Shown here in pieces: positions 46,257 to 57,292 of a DNA stretch of 64,000 bases; the stretch's first letter is position 1, and each line of letters opens with the position of its first letter. Source of the stretch: Blepharisma japonicum (lineage: Eukaryota; Ciliophora; Heterotrichea; Heterotrichida; Blepharismidae). The DNA is taken from positions 124,001 through 188,000 of the forward strand of contig CATKHK010000067.1 in NCBI GenBank assembly GCA_949751835.1, in the 5' to 3' direction. The notes below the pieces were generated by a model. That model searched no databases, was not told where the DNA came from, and saw only the letters and a program-made list of their open reading frames with translations. The translations under genes were made by a program, and so were the position numbers.

Positions 46257-47259
46257 TTAATTAATCCGAATTTTCGAAGACACCAGCACTTTTTCTTCGT
46301 CTTTGCTTCCAGGTATAAATTCAAGCACGTCTGTGGCTCATTTGTCAGGACTGCTTGGACTCATGATTTCATCAATGTCTTCTGTCGAAACTTCAACTAA
46401 ATCTTTACATGGTGACGCAATGTGTCTCAATTTGTTAAAAATTTGTGGGACTTCTGCAGGAGATTCATCTCCTTCATCTACAAGATTCACAAGACTATGA
46501 AGATTGAATTCTTTTGAATATGACCTAATTCTACTCTGCAGAGGTACAGACGGAATAATTTCACTGGCAGCCCTTTCTCTGACCACTCTTGCTGAAGGCA
46601 ACTTATAAGGAAGATTCGGTGGTTGTACAACAACGCGGATTTTGTCTATAACAGCATCATGGCCTTGTATATGTTTGCTCGGCATATGTTCACGAAGGAC
46701 AGTATCTGTCTGTGGGGCTTCTTTATGAAGATATAAACAATCTTTTTTAGGGCAAGCTTGGCCACTTAAAAAGAAATTACAATATTTTGTAGTGCCATAG
46801 GTGACTGTTAACGGTTTTCCGTCCAGCTCATAATTATGGCAAGCTTTTATGCATAGGGCAGCTTCTTCATCTGTGGAGAAAGTGATGTGTGCTCCATATG
46901 CAGGAGTATTCGAACTATTTGTAAAAATAAATCCTTTGTTTAGGGAGCATTTGTTTATGTGACCATATTGGCCGAAGTATTCTTTACTTCGCAATATGCT
47001 TTCGTCAGCTGCCGATTGAGGTAAATTAATCACATAAATTAAATTGCTTTGAATAATTCTGGCATTGGCTTTTTCTGCGTTTTGAGGGTTTAGTGGACTT
47101 CCCTTGGACCGGAGACTAAGTTTGATATTACGGTTTTGAAGGGCTATAAGTGGATGAATGTGGTGTGCGTGGAGAAGAGGTTTGTGTTTCTGTATATGTT
47201 CGAGGAGGGACAGTAAGCTTCGTTAAACCGGAGTTAAAAGCACTCAAACGTGAATCCAT
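46257..47259 (-). CDS. NOT4/CNOT4-like RRM and CCCH zinc-finger protein lacking the RING
   Basis: Exons 47259-47132 and 47115-46257 (328 aa), with a 16-nt intron and TGA=Trp at 46338. IIQSNLIYVINLPQ, FGQYGHINKCSLNKG, HITFSTDEEAALCIKA and LTVTYGTTKYCNFFL reproduce the NOT4 RRM, and CNFFLSGQACPKKDCLYLH its CCCH finger with the same spacing as CNOT4. NOT4 normally starts with a C4C4 RING giving E3 activity for the CCR4-NOT complex. Here the first 60 residues are Ser/Thr/Pro-rich with no Cys pairs, and the 370 bp upstream is not coding, so no RING is present. It may bind RNA or CCR4-NOT without ligase activity. Confidence 0.85.
47116..47131 (-). other. 16-nt mini-intron (NOT4-like gene)
   Basis: GTAATATCAAACTTAG, phase 2. 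Removal links SSTYSPSK-P to LRSKGSP and switches the frame into the RRM frame. Retention gives an immediate in-frame TAA. Confidence 0.85.
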
Positions 47260-47626
47260 GTTTATAAAATGACTTGTGGTAACAAATTTAGATTAATGGA
47301 ATATAGAGTTTTATAAGACATGAGTGATGAAGTTTTTTTTAGTAGATGTTAGAATGATAGGCAAGTTAAAACAATTATATGTAGAATTAAACACAAATTT
47401 CAAAAGATTAATTTATGCTTTCTAATAGTCTTAAGCGATGTTCCAATGGAGAAAATTTAATTATAAAGAGGAAAATATAAATTAATAATTTGAATTATTA
47501 ATCTGATTGTGCATTGAATAGATTTTAATAAGGTCTTTAAATTGTTCTCTTTATAAGCTTGATACTGCTAAATATTTCTCTTATATTTATCACTCATAAT
47601 ATTCTCTCAAAAGAAATTTAATTAAA
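47260..47626. promoter_or_regulatory. AT-rich divergent spacer
   Basis: Between the starts of the NOT4-like gene and the IQ gene. No Cys-rich coding stretch is present, so a RING exon is not hidden here. Confidence 0.55.
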
Positions 47627-49381
47627 ATGTTAAATTACCCAAATGGATTTCGCCCAGGCTCAACTTTTATGATATCACAAGATGACCCAGTATCTTTACG
47701 TCCTTGGCATGGAACTTCAGCCTCATTCAGCAAGACTTTATCAATTTTTTATACAAAAGATTCGCTATCGAAACAGTCGAAACCTCTGATTACTAAAAAT
47801 CTGTTACTGCCTAGCACAGTTTACAAAGAATCTCAACTTTCAAAGCAAGCTCAAGCAAGACAAAAAGCAGCTCAAGATCGAGAAATCGGCGAAAAATGAG
47901 AAGAAATAATGAAAAAAGAACTCCAAAATTACAATGGCGTCAAAATTAAATACCAAGAAGCAGCCAAAATTATTCAAAAACACGCAAGACGTTTTTTAGC
48001 TACATTAAGAACTGAAAAAATGATTCTTGACCGAAGGAAGCAAGAAGCTGCATGAAACATTCACGATATGGCAAACCAAGCTGATAAATGCTTATTCTAT
48101 TTAGGCTCACAAACTGTTGAGGTAAATTTTAGTTAGGCTGCCATTACATTACAAAGGGCTTTTAAACGCTTTTTAGTAAGAAAGCATTTATTAATTTTAC
48201 GACGATGCTTTGATTTATTCTGTAGTGATAAAGAAGAAAAGGCGTCAAGAATACTTCGGAGAGCACTAAGGTCAATTTTGTGCAAGCAAAAAGTGAAATA
48301 TTTAAAATTTCTTAAATACAGAGAAAAGCGATTAGTAGAAATCAAAGAAAAAATCGCAATTTTATCTATAAAAAAATTTTGAAGAAGCAAAAGGTTAACT
48401 TTTATCATTATCAAGAAAAGACTCCAAAGGATTAAACAAAGAAAAGCTGCTATGCAAAATAAAGAAATGTACCAAAAATATCTAGCATCCCTTAATAAGA
48501 ATAATAATAACAGAGCCCCAAGCCCTACAAGGCTTACTGAATCGCCTAATAAAAGCGAAATAGAAAATAAAGATGATATTACAGATGAAAGCTTAGAAAA
48601 AAAAGACGAAGAAAGACCTGATGGAATTTCAGAAGACGAATTTAAGGAAGCCAAAAGAATTCAAGCAGAAATACAAAAAAGAATTAAAGAAAAAGTCAGA
48701 AAAGGAAAAATTTCGCATTCAGTTGACCCAAATTTGAAAGAAGTGACAGTTTTGCCAGTTATGCAAGAAAGAGCGATAAAGGAGACACTTGAAGTCCGGC
48801 CTGATACTGATGTAGAGAGCAGGCTGCATTTATCTACAGCTTGTGTTTTTGCAAAAGGAAGAAGTTTGAGTCGGGATTATCGGCCAAAGACAAGGAATCT
48901 CTTGATTTCTTCTCCACCAGTTGCAGGAAGTCGTGCCATAACAGGCGGAAGACTTCTTCCTCCTATTCATCTAACACAAGTTAACGATATTCCTCTGTCT
49001 AACAAAACTCCTTATCATTTGCCATCTGAAGTTGAGCATGCAAATTTCATGGCATCCACTATTTCTTTTATGACAAAAATTGATACCCATGAGGACTACA
49101 TACCCAAAAAATCCTCAAGAAATAGAGCTAAAAGCCCAAAAAGTCTAAAAATCAAACTAGAAGCCCTCAAAGAAAAGCGAAAAACCAGAAAACTAAGCGG
49201 TGGGCCTATATGAATTCCAGCAGCTTCATTCGAAAACCAATATACACTTGGGCTTGACAATACAGCATTTACACCGAAAATTTGGAAACCACTTCCTCTT
49301 GATAAAGCGTTATTTGATACTTCCACTTCTCCTTCAGTTGAGCGGAGATCTCACAACTCTTCAGACATGGGAGTATTATAA
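47627..49381 (+). CDS. IQ-motif protein, 579 aa
   Basis: Exons 47627-48121 and 48137-49381, TAA at 49379. TGA=Trp at 47897, 48050, 48380 and 49211. IQ-like motifs lie at about residues 110-125 (AAKIIQKHARRFLATLR) and just after the intron (AAITLQRAFKRFLVRK), with weaker ones following (ASRILRRALRSIL). The first 90 residues contain aromatic and Pro motifs (YPNGFRPGSTFMIS); the C-terminal half is charged and Ser/Pro-rich (KSSRNRAKSPKSLKIK). Several IQ motifs suggest calmodulin/centrin binding; a ciliary or cortical role is an inference. Confidence 0.78.
48122..48136 (+). other. 15-nt mini-intron (IQ gene)
   Basis: GTAAATTTTAGTTAG, phase 0. It carries an in-frame TAG; removal links GSQTVE to AAITLQ and completes the second IQ motif. 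Confidence 0.88.
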
Positions 49382-49479
49382 CATTGTCTTTACAATATTA
49401 ATTTAATTACATAAGAAAACATTCTTGTTATTAATAAAAATTGCCAGTGGTAAATTGTGGTAAATTTATAAATCTGATA

Positions 49480-49701
49480 ATGCAAATGAATGAATCGGAT
49501 ATGTGCTCACTCAGTACCAAGCCTCAAACAGGAGCAGCTCCTTCTCCCACAACTTCTCATCGCTTTGTGGAGGTTAACCCAGACCAAATCCTTCATATAT
49601 GAGACTTCATAGAATCACGGTCAACTTCGTCTACATCTCGGTCGAACAATAATCAAAAATATGTTCAAATTGATACAGGGTCATTCAGTGAAATTTTTTA
49701 A
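49480..49701 (+). CDS. Small hypothetical protein, 73 aa
   Basis: ATG 49480 to TAA 49699-49701 with TGA=Trp (HI-W-DFIESRS). Composition is ordinary coding (Ser, Thr, Pro, few Lys), unlike the surrounding AT-rich spacer: PSPTTSHRFVEVNPDQILH and KYVQIDTGSFSEIF. No domain is recognised. It is convergent with OGDH, 84 bp away. Confidence 0.5.
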
Positions 49702-49785
49702 AAGAATACGTATTAATGTATTTAATTTGTTTATATGTAAAAACTTCTCAAAGAAACTGCTCATAAAATGATAAATTATCTAAGC

Positions 49786-52665
49786 TTAATTCATGGCTTT
49801 ATCTAATAACTCTATAAGCTGCTTGGTATGGACTGAAGCATACCCACTCGCTGCAGCAGCAGATGGAGGCCTTGAAACTACACCGACTGGGCCAAACCCT
49901 AGTGCTTTCAACGCTGTATCAATTCTTGGCTGCACATATCCCCAAGGACCTAAATTTAATGGCTCTTCTTGTACCCAATGATATGTAGCATTTATATATT
50001 TATGAGCTTGGTGTTGCACTCTATCAAATGGGAATGGTGAAATTTGTTCAATCCTGCAAATCGCAATATCTTTTATGTCTCTTTTTCTTCTTTCTTCTAC
50101 CAAGTCATAGTAAACCTGCCCAGAGCAGAAAATTACTTTCCTTATTTTTGAATTTTCTACCAAATCTTTGCTAGGGTCATCATAAGCTCTGCTAACTCTA
50201 TCGTGATTAAATTCTTCAATTGTAGAAACTGCTTCTTTATGTCTCAATAATCGCTTTGGAGAAAACACGAATAAAGGCTTACGGAATTCTCTGCGAATTT
50301 GTCGGCGAAGCATATGGAAATAGTTCGCAGGGTTGCTTGGCATGACAACTTGGATGTTGTTATGGTAAATCTGCATACCCTCGACTATCCAATCTGTTGG
50401 GATATTGTTAGGATCGTCTGCAGAAAGCTGCAAAATTCGCTCAATTCTGCCACAGGAATGCTCAGAGCCTTGGCCATCATAACCATGAGGTAATAAAATG
50501 ACAAGACCAGCTTCTTGACCCCATTTGGCTTCACCACTTGTAATAAATTGGTCTATTATAATTTGTGCTCCATTAGCGAAATCGCCGAACTGGGCTTCCC
50601 ATAAGACAAGAGCATTAGGGTTGGCTAAAGCAAACCCATACTCAAAGCCCAAAACTCCCATTTCACTCAATAAGGAATTCACTGCTGTAAACTTGGCTTG
50701 ATTTTTAGCGATAAAGTTAAGAGGAGTATATGTTTTCTCATTTTTTTGATCATGTATGACTGCATGTCTTTGTGAAAAAGTGCCTCTTTGGACGTCTTCT
50801 CCGCTGATTCGTACATGGACACCATCATCTGCTAAAAGACTTGCCCAAGCCAAAGCTTCTGCAGTGGCCCAATCAATTCCTCTCCCGTTTTCAATCGAGT
50901 TGTATCTTTGTTTGAAAATTTTTGTTATACTAGGATGTGCATGGAATTCTTCAGGAATTGTATTGATTTGTAGGCCTAATTCTCTGATTCTATCAATTGA
51001 AACTCCAGTTCTTCTTGGATCTCTTTGGGCTGTTTTAATAGGCGATCACTCAGTGTAGTTTTTATTTCTGTTTTTCAGTTCGTCTTCACTGAATTCTTTA
51101 GCAGTGCTAAATGATGATTCATAGTCATTCAAAACAGATTGAGTCAAACTTGTAGCTTCGTCCCCTGACAAAATCTTTTCATTAATCAGCTTCTTTGAAT
51201 AGAGGTCATAGCAAGACTCATGCTTGCTGATAATCTGGTACATCTTAGGGTTTGTAAAAAGTGGCTCATCCAGCTCATTGTGTCCATATCTTCGATACCC
51301 AATGATATCAATAAATATGCTCTTACCAAATTCTCGACGCCAGTCACAGGCCATGCGAGATACATAGTCGACTTCTTCAGGACAGTCACCATTAACATGG
51401 ATAATTGGAGCTGATATAGATTTGGCGATTTCTGTAGGGAAAAGTCCAGATCTTGCTTCTCTAGGAGTGGTGGTGAAACCTATATTGTTGTTAGCGACTA
51501 TATGAATAACACCTCCAGTGCTATAATCATATAAGTCTTCCATTTGAATTTGCTCAAAAACAACACCTTGCCCTGCTAAAGCTGCATCTCCATGAATAAG
51601 GATGCACATGGTTCTATCTGGGCTGTTTTGGTAAAACTGCATAGCATGGGCTTTACCGACTGCTACTGTATCTACAGCTTCTAGATGTGAAGGATTGGCT
51701 AAGAGGCTGATTGTGGCTGATTTTCCATTGATTGTTCGGATTGCAGTATGGCCTAAATGATATTTCACGTCGCCTTCTTCTAAAAGTCTAGCATTTGACC
51801 CTAAAAACATTCCAAACATGTCAGTTAGAGAACTTCCACAGACATTGGCAAGCATGTTCAGCCTTCCTCTATGTGGCATTCCAATAACAAAAGTATCAAT
51901 TCCTTGATCAACTGCTCTTTCAATAACAGCCTCTACTGATAAAATTAAGGACTCAAGGCCATCTAAGCCAAATCTCTTGTGAGTGGTGAACTTTTTATGT
52001 AAAAACTTTTCCAATAGCTCAGCTCTGGCTAATTTTTTCAGTAAATTTTTCTTTTGGTCAGCGTTATAGGTAAATTGATGGTCTTTTTCGATCCTCTCAA
52101 TCATCCAGTTAGTTTCATCCCTGAAAGGAATGTGGAAAAATTCAAAACCAATGTTTGAGCAGTAAGATTTTTTGAGTTTTTCAATGAAATCTTTAAGTTT
52201 CCATTTTCCATGGGAAGGGCTGTTTAATGAAGTGAACCCAGTTATCATATGATTGCTGATATCGTAGGTCTTTTCCATGTCTTCTGGGGAGAAATGGTAG
52301 TTCTCCAGACGAATTGGTCCTGGTAATCTGACATCGACACCGTGGTCACTAACTAATGAGTGGAGTTTAAGTGGGTCTAGGTCTGCAAGCATAAATCCAT
52401 GGATTTGGAAAGCACGATGAAGTAAGGTAATTTTTATAACTTCTTTCGCTTCTTCCCTAAGGTCACCAAATGAAGATTGTTGACTTAGTTTTTCAAGGAC
52501 TTGACTATCTGCACGACTGAAGTAATTTCTCCATGATTCATGAACTGAGCTAGGGTCTTTAAGCCAAGTATCGTACATCTGAGTAAGATAAAAAGTTCCA
52601 GTGGGTCTCGCAGGTCGATAATTAAATGATAACCACGAACTGAGCCTCGCAGCTTTTCTAAACAT
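49786..52665 (-). CDS. OGDH: 2-oxoglutarate dehydrogenase E1 component, mitochondrial
   Basis: 959 aa, ATG 52665 to TAA 49786; the single TGA=Trp lies at 51046, with about 13 other Trp as TGG. Starts with a basic presequence (MFRKAARLSSWLSFNYRPA) and the E1 N-terminal motif YDTWLKDPSSVHESWRNYF. The thiamin-diphosphate domain shows GMPHRGRLNMLAN, HGDAALAGQGVVFEQIQM and NNNIGFTT. The transketolase-like half has DWATAEALAWASLL, RISGEDVQRGTFSQRH and LPHGYDGQGSEHSCGRIER. Family length is about 950-1020. It decarboxylates 2-oxoglutarate in the TCA cycle, working with the E2 succinyltransferase and E3. Confidence 0.97.
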
Positions 52666-52760
52666 AAATTATTAAACTATTGATAAAGAAAAACACTGGA
52701 ATAATGGTAATTGCAAATTTTCTTTGAAAGATTCAAAGTTAAAAGCATACCATTTGTTAA

Positions 52761-52898
52761 TTACAGTTCATAAATCTTATTGTTATTATTTTCAAAATAG
52801 ATATAAGCATCATATTCTAAGCCAAGATATTTAAACTTCAAGTAAGCTGGTAGTTGACAAAAGATGCCTGCATAAACTTCAGCAGGAAATATTTTCAT
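52761..52898 (-). CDS. Possible small ORF, 45 aa
   Basis: ATG 52898 to TAA 52761-52763: MKIFPAEVYAGIFCQ, then LPAYLKFKYLGLEYDAYIYF. The frame stays open about 16 codons upstream of the ATG to a TAA, and the stretch is less AT-rich than its flanks. It lies 95 bp upstream of OGDH on the same strand. It could be a real micro-protein, a remnant of a larger gene, or chance; there is no homology. Confidence 0.3.
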   Translation of the reverse strand: MKIFPAEVYAGIFCQLPAYLKFKYLGLEYDAYIYFENNNNKIYEL

Positions 52899-53194
52899 TT
52901 TAAAGCAAATTAATGACTCTCTATGATCATATTTTGTGGGTTTATTCTTTTACAATAAATTTTGTTGAATTTAATTAATATCTTTAATAAGAAAGAAAAT
53001 CCATTAATTTTAGATATAAAATATAATATATTTAAAATGATTGACTTTTAATTTTTTAAAGCAGCACATTTTTAAACCCTTAAAGCTCTATATGAGATCG
53101 AAATATCACAGCATTGGAAGATTATTAAAATCACGGCCTATTATGTAAAAAGTAGATAGCTATTTAATGACAACTATGGGAACACTGTTAACTG
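52899..53194. promoter_or_regulatory. AT-rich spacer upstream of tRNA-Asn
   Basis: No coding frame. The end of this stretch is the tRNA 5' flank; no external pol III element is recognised. Confidence 0.5.
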
Positions 53195-53267
53195 GCTTTC
53201 ATAGCTCAGCCGGCAGAGCATTTGGCTGTTAACCAAAAGGTCCCTGGTTCAAACCCAGGTGGAAGCG
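53195..53267 (+). tRNA. tRNA-Asn (GUU)
   Basis: A 73-nt cloverleaf without intron. Acceptor stem GCTTTCA with TGGAAGC (one G-U pair), D arm GCTC...GAGC, anticodon arm TTTGG-CTGTTAA-CCAAA (anticodon GTT), variable AGGTC, T arm CCTGG-TTCAAAC-CCAGG, discriminator G. It is followed directly by a run of six T (53268-53273), a pol III terminator. Confidence 0.97.
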
Positions 53268-53273
53268 TTTTTT
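53268..53273 (+). terminator. Pol III T-run terminator of tRNA-Asn
   Basis: Six consecutive T directly after the discriminator base. Confidence 0.8.
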
Positions 53274-53383
53274 ATTCACACAAAATAAAACTATATCGAG
53301 TCATTAGTTTCTCCTTAGTCCTTAATTTTCACTTAATTTATTAAACAGCTATCTTTCATGCTTTGATTTAGAAATAATTTACA

Positions 53384-54865
53384 TTAAATAGCTTTGGATT
53401 TTTTCTGTCTTTTTTCTGCTTCAATTAGCAATTTCAGCACATTTGCTTCAACATCTCTTGAAAGTTTATTATTTTCCACAAACATTTTAGCTAAATCTTC
53501 AACCTTATCCCCTTCCTTCACCACAATTTCGAGAGACTTTTCTCCAAGCCTAACATTAACTTTATATAAAATTTTATTTTTCTTTGAATTTTGGATATTT
53601 CTGATTTCATTGCAATATTTATTGATTTCACTCTCTATTAAATTAGCTAAATCTTCTGCTTCAGGACAATTTCCTAATATAGTTTCAGCTAAATTTTGAG
53701 CAGTATCTCCTGGGTATACGTTTATTCTTTTAATTCCTTCTTTTGTTTTTACATCCAAAAACAAAAGAGGGTCTTTTATAATTCTTTCTGTATTATGGCC
53801 ACTATTAATTTGAGTATTAGGAACTGTTCGCCTTTCTGTTTTGGGCGGACACATAGACAGCATTGAAGACTGTGATATAATCGTCAAAGGTGGCACTTTC
53901 CTCTGTTTCTGCCATGAAGGGCTACCTAAGGTTTCAATATTTATCGGACAATCTTCCAGTCTATCAATATTTTCATAAGCATCAGGGAAAAAATCTTCCA
54001 CAGTCTCTGAAAAATTGAACTCTTCCTTTGATATTTCGCTGATATTAGCAAAACTAATATTTTCTTCAATTGCCTGGGTTTTTGGCTTTTCATTGAGAAT
54101 ATTAATAGGAATTTCTGCTAAGACTCCATCCTTACATTTTTCGTAGCGGTCTTTTTTCTTTTTCATTTCTTTGTAGTTGCTGAAAGCCATTGGAATATCA
54201 GTAATAATATTTTGGCACTTATTAAATTCATTTTCAAGTTGCGAATTATTTTCCTCAAAATGATATAAACTAAACTCGTCAATTATATCTACATGCTTTT
54301 CTACCTCTTCACTAATATCTGATGCTTTTGGACTTGAAATATTAACAAAATCATTTTCTGGCTGTAGGTCTGTCATCTCTGGATGCTTTTTTATTAAATA
54401 AGTTGCACGAATTCTCATGACTTTTAAAGTCAATTCAATGTTTCTTCTATTTATAGAAGAAATTTCCATATGAAAAACACCATTTGAGGTGGCAAATTCC
54501 TCGGCTTCTTGTGAGTCGACTTCTCGTTCATTGATAAGATCATTGTGAGTCCCAATTATGATAATAAATGAAAAATCATTTTTTATGGTAGAAAGGACTT
54601 GTGGAAGTCAGTTTTCTTTTATTGACAAAAACGATGAGTAGTTGGCTAGTGAATACATAAGAAATATGCATGGAAATTGTGCAAGCCCATTCAAAAATTC
54701 ATTTGCTTCTTCTAAATGAAAAACTAGGCTCGTTTTTGTAGCTGGATCAATTGTTTCTACTTGAAAATCTTGCGAATTTGCTTTACTCGAGCAAATTGCT
54801 TGTAGAAAGCTTGATTTTCCTGTCTCCGAATCTCCTAAGACAATCCCTTTTAAATGCACAGGCAT
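53384..54865 (-). CDS. Ras-like small GTPase domain with long C-terminal extension and twin repeats
   Basis: 493 aa, ATG 54865 to TAA 53384, with TGA=Trp at 54608. The N-terminal 160 residues form a Ras/Rab-like domain: P-loop GDSETGKSS (11-19), IIIGTHNDL (G4, with HND instead of NKxD) and EISSINRRN (G5-like). The switch II DxxG is not seen, so nucleotide cycling may be altered. A disordered acidic linker follows. At about 367-413 and 432-483 are two similar beta-rich units (LFLDVKTKEGIKRINVYPGD and YKVNVRLGEKSLEIVVKEGD, each followed by an LAxxF/I helix), resembling the ubiquitin-like repeats in many protist proteins. The start lies 9 bp after the neighbour's stop. Confidence 0.7.
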
Positions 54866-54874
54866 ATTTTAACG

Positions 54875-55471
54875 TTAATTTTTATTTGTATTTCTATTAA
54901 GAATTTTGCTTTTTCCTTCAATCCTGAATTCATAATTATCATTTTTTTGCAAAGTCGGAGTTTTTCACCTATTCTTTTTAAGGACAGAATTTTTTAGATT
55001 TTGGTAAAATAAATGATCCTCATTTTCAGCTTTATTTAAATTTCCATGGATTTTATTTAATTTTGAATAATCAACTTCAATAGTATTTTTTGTTATTAAT
55101 TTCTCTGAGCGGATCATATGAGAAAATGGAGTTGCAGACTCTGTTCTCTCTGGAATAGTCTCTTTTATTGGCTTATATTTCTTCGTAATTTTTGTATTTC
55201 TTTCAGTTAAACTTGGCTGACGTAAAGGAGTTGTTGATAAAAAATTTTTGAACTTTATTGCGAAATCATCAGCATTATGTGAATATTTTTCAATCGGAAG
55301 CTTTCGAAATCTTTTTAAAGAACGACTAGCTTTTGTTTGAAGATCTTCAATAAAACTAGGAGGTAGATAGGATTGTTTTGCAGGCTCAGTTGGCACAAAG
55401 CCATTTGAAATAATCACTTTTAAAACTGGCGAATCAATTTTTGGTAAAATATCATTAGAATTCTCCTTCAT
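54875..55471 (-). CDS. Hypothetical basic protein, 198 aa
   Basis: ATG 55471 to TAA 54875, including a TGA=Trp at 54965 that extends the frame by 30 residues (KTPTLQKNDNYEFRIEGK). Lys/Ser/Thr-rich, with a phosphosite-like stretch (LSTTPLRQPSLTERNTK); no domain recognised. The stop is 9 bp before the GTPase start, so this gene's 3' UTR and the next gene's 5' region must overlap. Confidence 0.6.
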
Positions 55472-55514
55472 TTTTCTTATGAAAATACACTGTAAAAACT
55501 TAAACTGATATTAT

Positions 55515-55970
55515 TTATTTTAGCCAAAGCTTAAGTCTAAATGCATCATTTCCATTCAAATAATAAGCCTGAAGCCTTTTATCCCTAACAAACCCAAAGC
55601 CTTCATATAGCCTTAAAGCTGCAGAATTTGTGCTTTCTGCTTCCAATGTGACTTCTTCCACCCCATCATCTTTCATTTTTTGAATAGCTTTAGCTACTAG
55701 TTCTTTTCCAATGCCTTGTCTTCTGTATTCTTGTTTTACCGCAAGCATAGCTATATAGCCTCTATTCACTTTTTTGTGTTCTTCTGCTTTGCATACGATT
55801 ACTCCAATTAATTCGTTTTCTTTGTAAGTGAGAATTGAAAGATGAGGCCATGCATATAGAAAGTATCGATAGGTGAAAATACTGTATGGCTCCGAAAGTT
55901 CAGCATCAATCATTCTCATGATATCAGAGAGTTGGCTTTCTTCTGTATATGGCTTGTATTCGATTTCCAT
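55515..55970 (-). CDS. NAA30: N-alpha-acetyltransferase 30 (NatC catalytic subunit, MAK3-like)
   Basis: 151 aa, ATG 55970 to TAA 55515, a single compact GNAT domain. [22 protein letters not shown] and WPHLSILTY match the NAA30 N-terminal block; [20 protein letters not shown] is the acetyl-CoA (Q/RxxGxG/A) loop; [19 protein letters not shown] and [15 protein letters not shown] close the fold. NatC acetylates N-termini starting Met-hydrophobic during translation, with NAA35 and NAA38. Yeast Mak3 is about the same length. Confidence 0.95.
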   Translation of the reverse strand: MEIEYKPYTEESQLSDIMRMIDAELSEPYSIFTYRYFLYAWPHLSILTYKENELIGVIVCKAEEHKKVNRGYIAMLAVKQEYRRQGIGKELVAKAIQKMKDDGVEEVTLEAESTNSAALRLYEGFGFVRDKRLQAYYLNGNDAFRLKLWLK

Positions 55971-56244
55971 ATGACTATTTTTTATGTCATAAAAAATTTA
56001 AGAGATGCCTCAATTTTACTTAACCGCATAGACTTCGCATTGAAAATAGTGTGCTAATTGCATCATAAGCTATATAATATATGAAAACCAAAAATATTTT
56101 AAAGATTTATTAGATTTTATGCATATTTTAACTGGATTATTTATTTAATTCTTATCTTTTTCTGTTGAGTAAAGCCTAATAGATTCCTATTATAAATTCC
56201 AAATTTATCAGCCATATTGAATCTATATAAAACCATATCAAAAA

Positions 56245-57057
56245 ATGCAAATTACACTGAAAGATCTATCAGGCTCTCAATCATCTCTTGAAGTCGAGCC
56301 AACACTTACAGTACACGATCTTAAACAATTAGTTTCAGAACAAAAAAGCCTTGAAGCTTCTCTTCTTAAGCTTCTGTTTAAGGGCAGAATTCTTGATGAC
56401 TCTAAAACACTTGAAGAGTATCAGATAACGTCAGGCAGCGCAATAGTCATAGTGGCATCAAAGCCAAAACCTAAAGAACCTGCTGCAGTTCCTCAAGATA
56501 TTCCCCCAGTTCAGCGTCAAGATATTCCCCCAGTTCAGCCTCAAAATATCCCTGAACCTCAAACTCCTCAGCCTTCTGAAGAAAACCTATCAATTTTAGC
56601 AGGTATGAATTTTTCTCGTGAAGACTCTATAAGAGCTTTATCAGCAGCTAACCAAGATATAAATATAGCTATTGATTATTTGTTATCAGGATTTATTCCA
56701 GAGCCTCAAGCACCTCGTACAACAGGAACTTTTGATTTTTTAATGCAAAGTCCTGAATTCTTGAATATAGTAGAGATTATAAGAGCAAATCCCAGAGAGC
56801 TTGAGCCTTTTTTAAATCAGCTTGAAACACAAAATAATGAGCTGTTCGAACTTATATCAAGGAACCAAAGGGAATTTTTAGAATTAATTAGAGGAGCTGA
56901 ATCAGGGACTGAAATCGAGCTGACAAAAGCAGAAGAAGATGAGGTCAGGGAACTTATGGCGCTCGGGTTCTCAGCACAGGATGCGATAGAAGCTTATTTG
57001 TCATCTGGGAAAAATAAAGAATTAGCTGCAAATCTGCTGTTTCAAAATACCCAATAA
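56245..57057 (+). CDS. RAD23: RAD23 ubiquitin receptor
   Basis: 270 aa, ATG 56245 to TAA 57055. Domain order is UBL (1-72: MQITLKDLSGSQSS, LLFKGRILDDSKTLEEY), a Pro/Gln linker with a repeated QDIPPVQ unit, UBA1 (about 108-148), XPC-binding domain (about 163-215: PEFLNIVEIIRANPRELEPF) and UBA2 (about 226-268: ELMALGFSAQDAIEAYL). RAD23 brings ubiquitylated substrates to the proteasome and stabilises the XPC/Rad4 DNA-repair factor. The linker is shorter than in yeast or human (about 360-400 aa in total). Confidence 0.95.
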   Translation: MQITLKDLSGSQSSLEVEPTLTVHDLKQLVSEQKSLEASLLKLLFKGRILDDSKTLEEYQITSGSAIVIVASKPKPKEPAAVPQDIPPVQRQDIPPVQPQNIPEPQTPQPSEENLSILAGMNFSREDSIRALSAANQDINIAIDYLLSGFIPEPQAPRTTGTFDFLMQSPEFLNIVEIIRANPRELEPFLNQLETQNNELFELISRNQREFLELIRGAESGTEIELTKAEEDEVRELMALGFSAQDAIEAYLSSGKNKELAANLLFQNTQ

Positions 57058-57292
57058 ACTTAGAATAAATAATTTTCATTTTTAAAATTCAAACTAAATA
57101 CTGGCCTTCGCATTCAGTGTCCATAAAGAATTGGTAAAAATTTTGAAATAAATTCTTAAAATTAAAAATTCCAGCTTTATCAAAATTTCAGTAAAAAATT
57201 GATACTAATAAATTCTAGTCAAGAACTGTAAAATATCCAGCCATTTTAAGCTAATCAGCAACGCCTATTATAATATTGCCTTATACTTAAAA

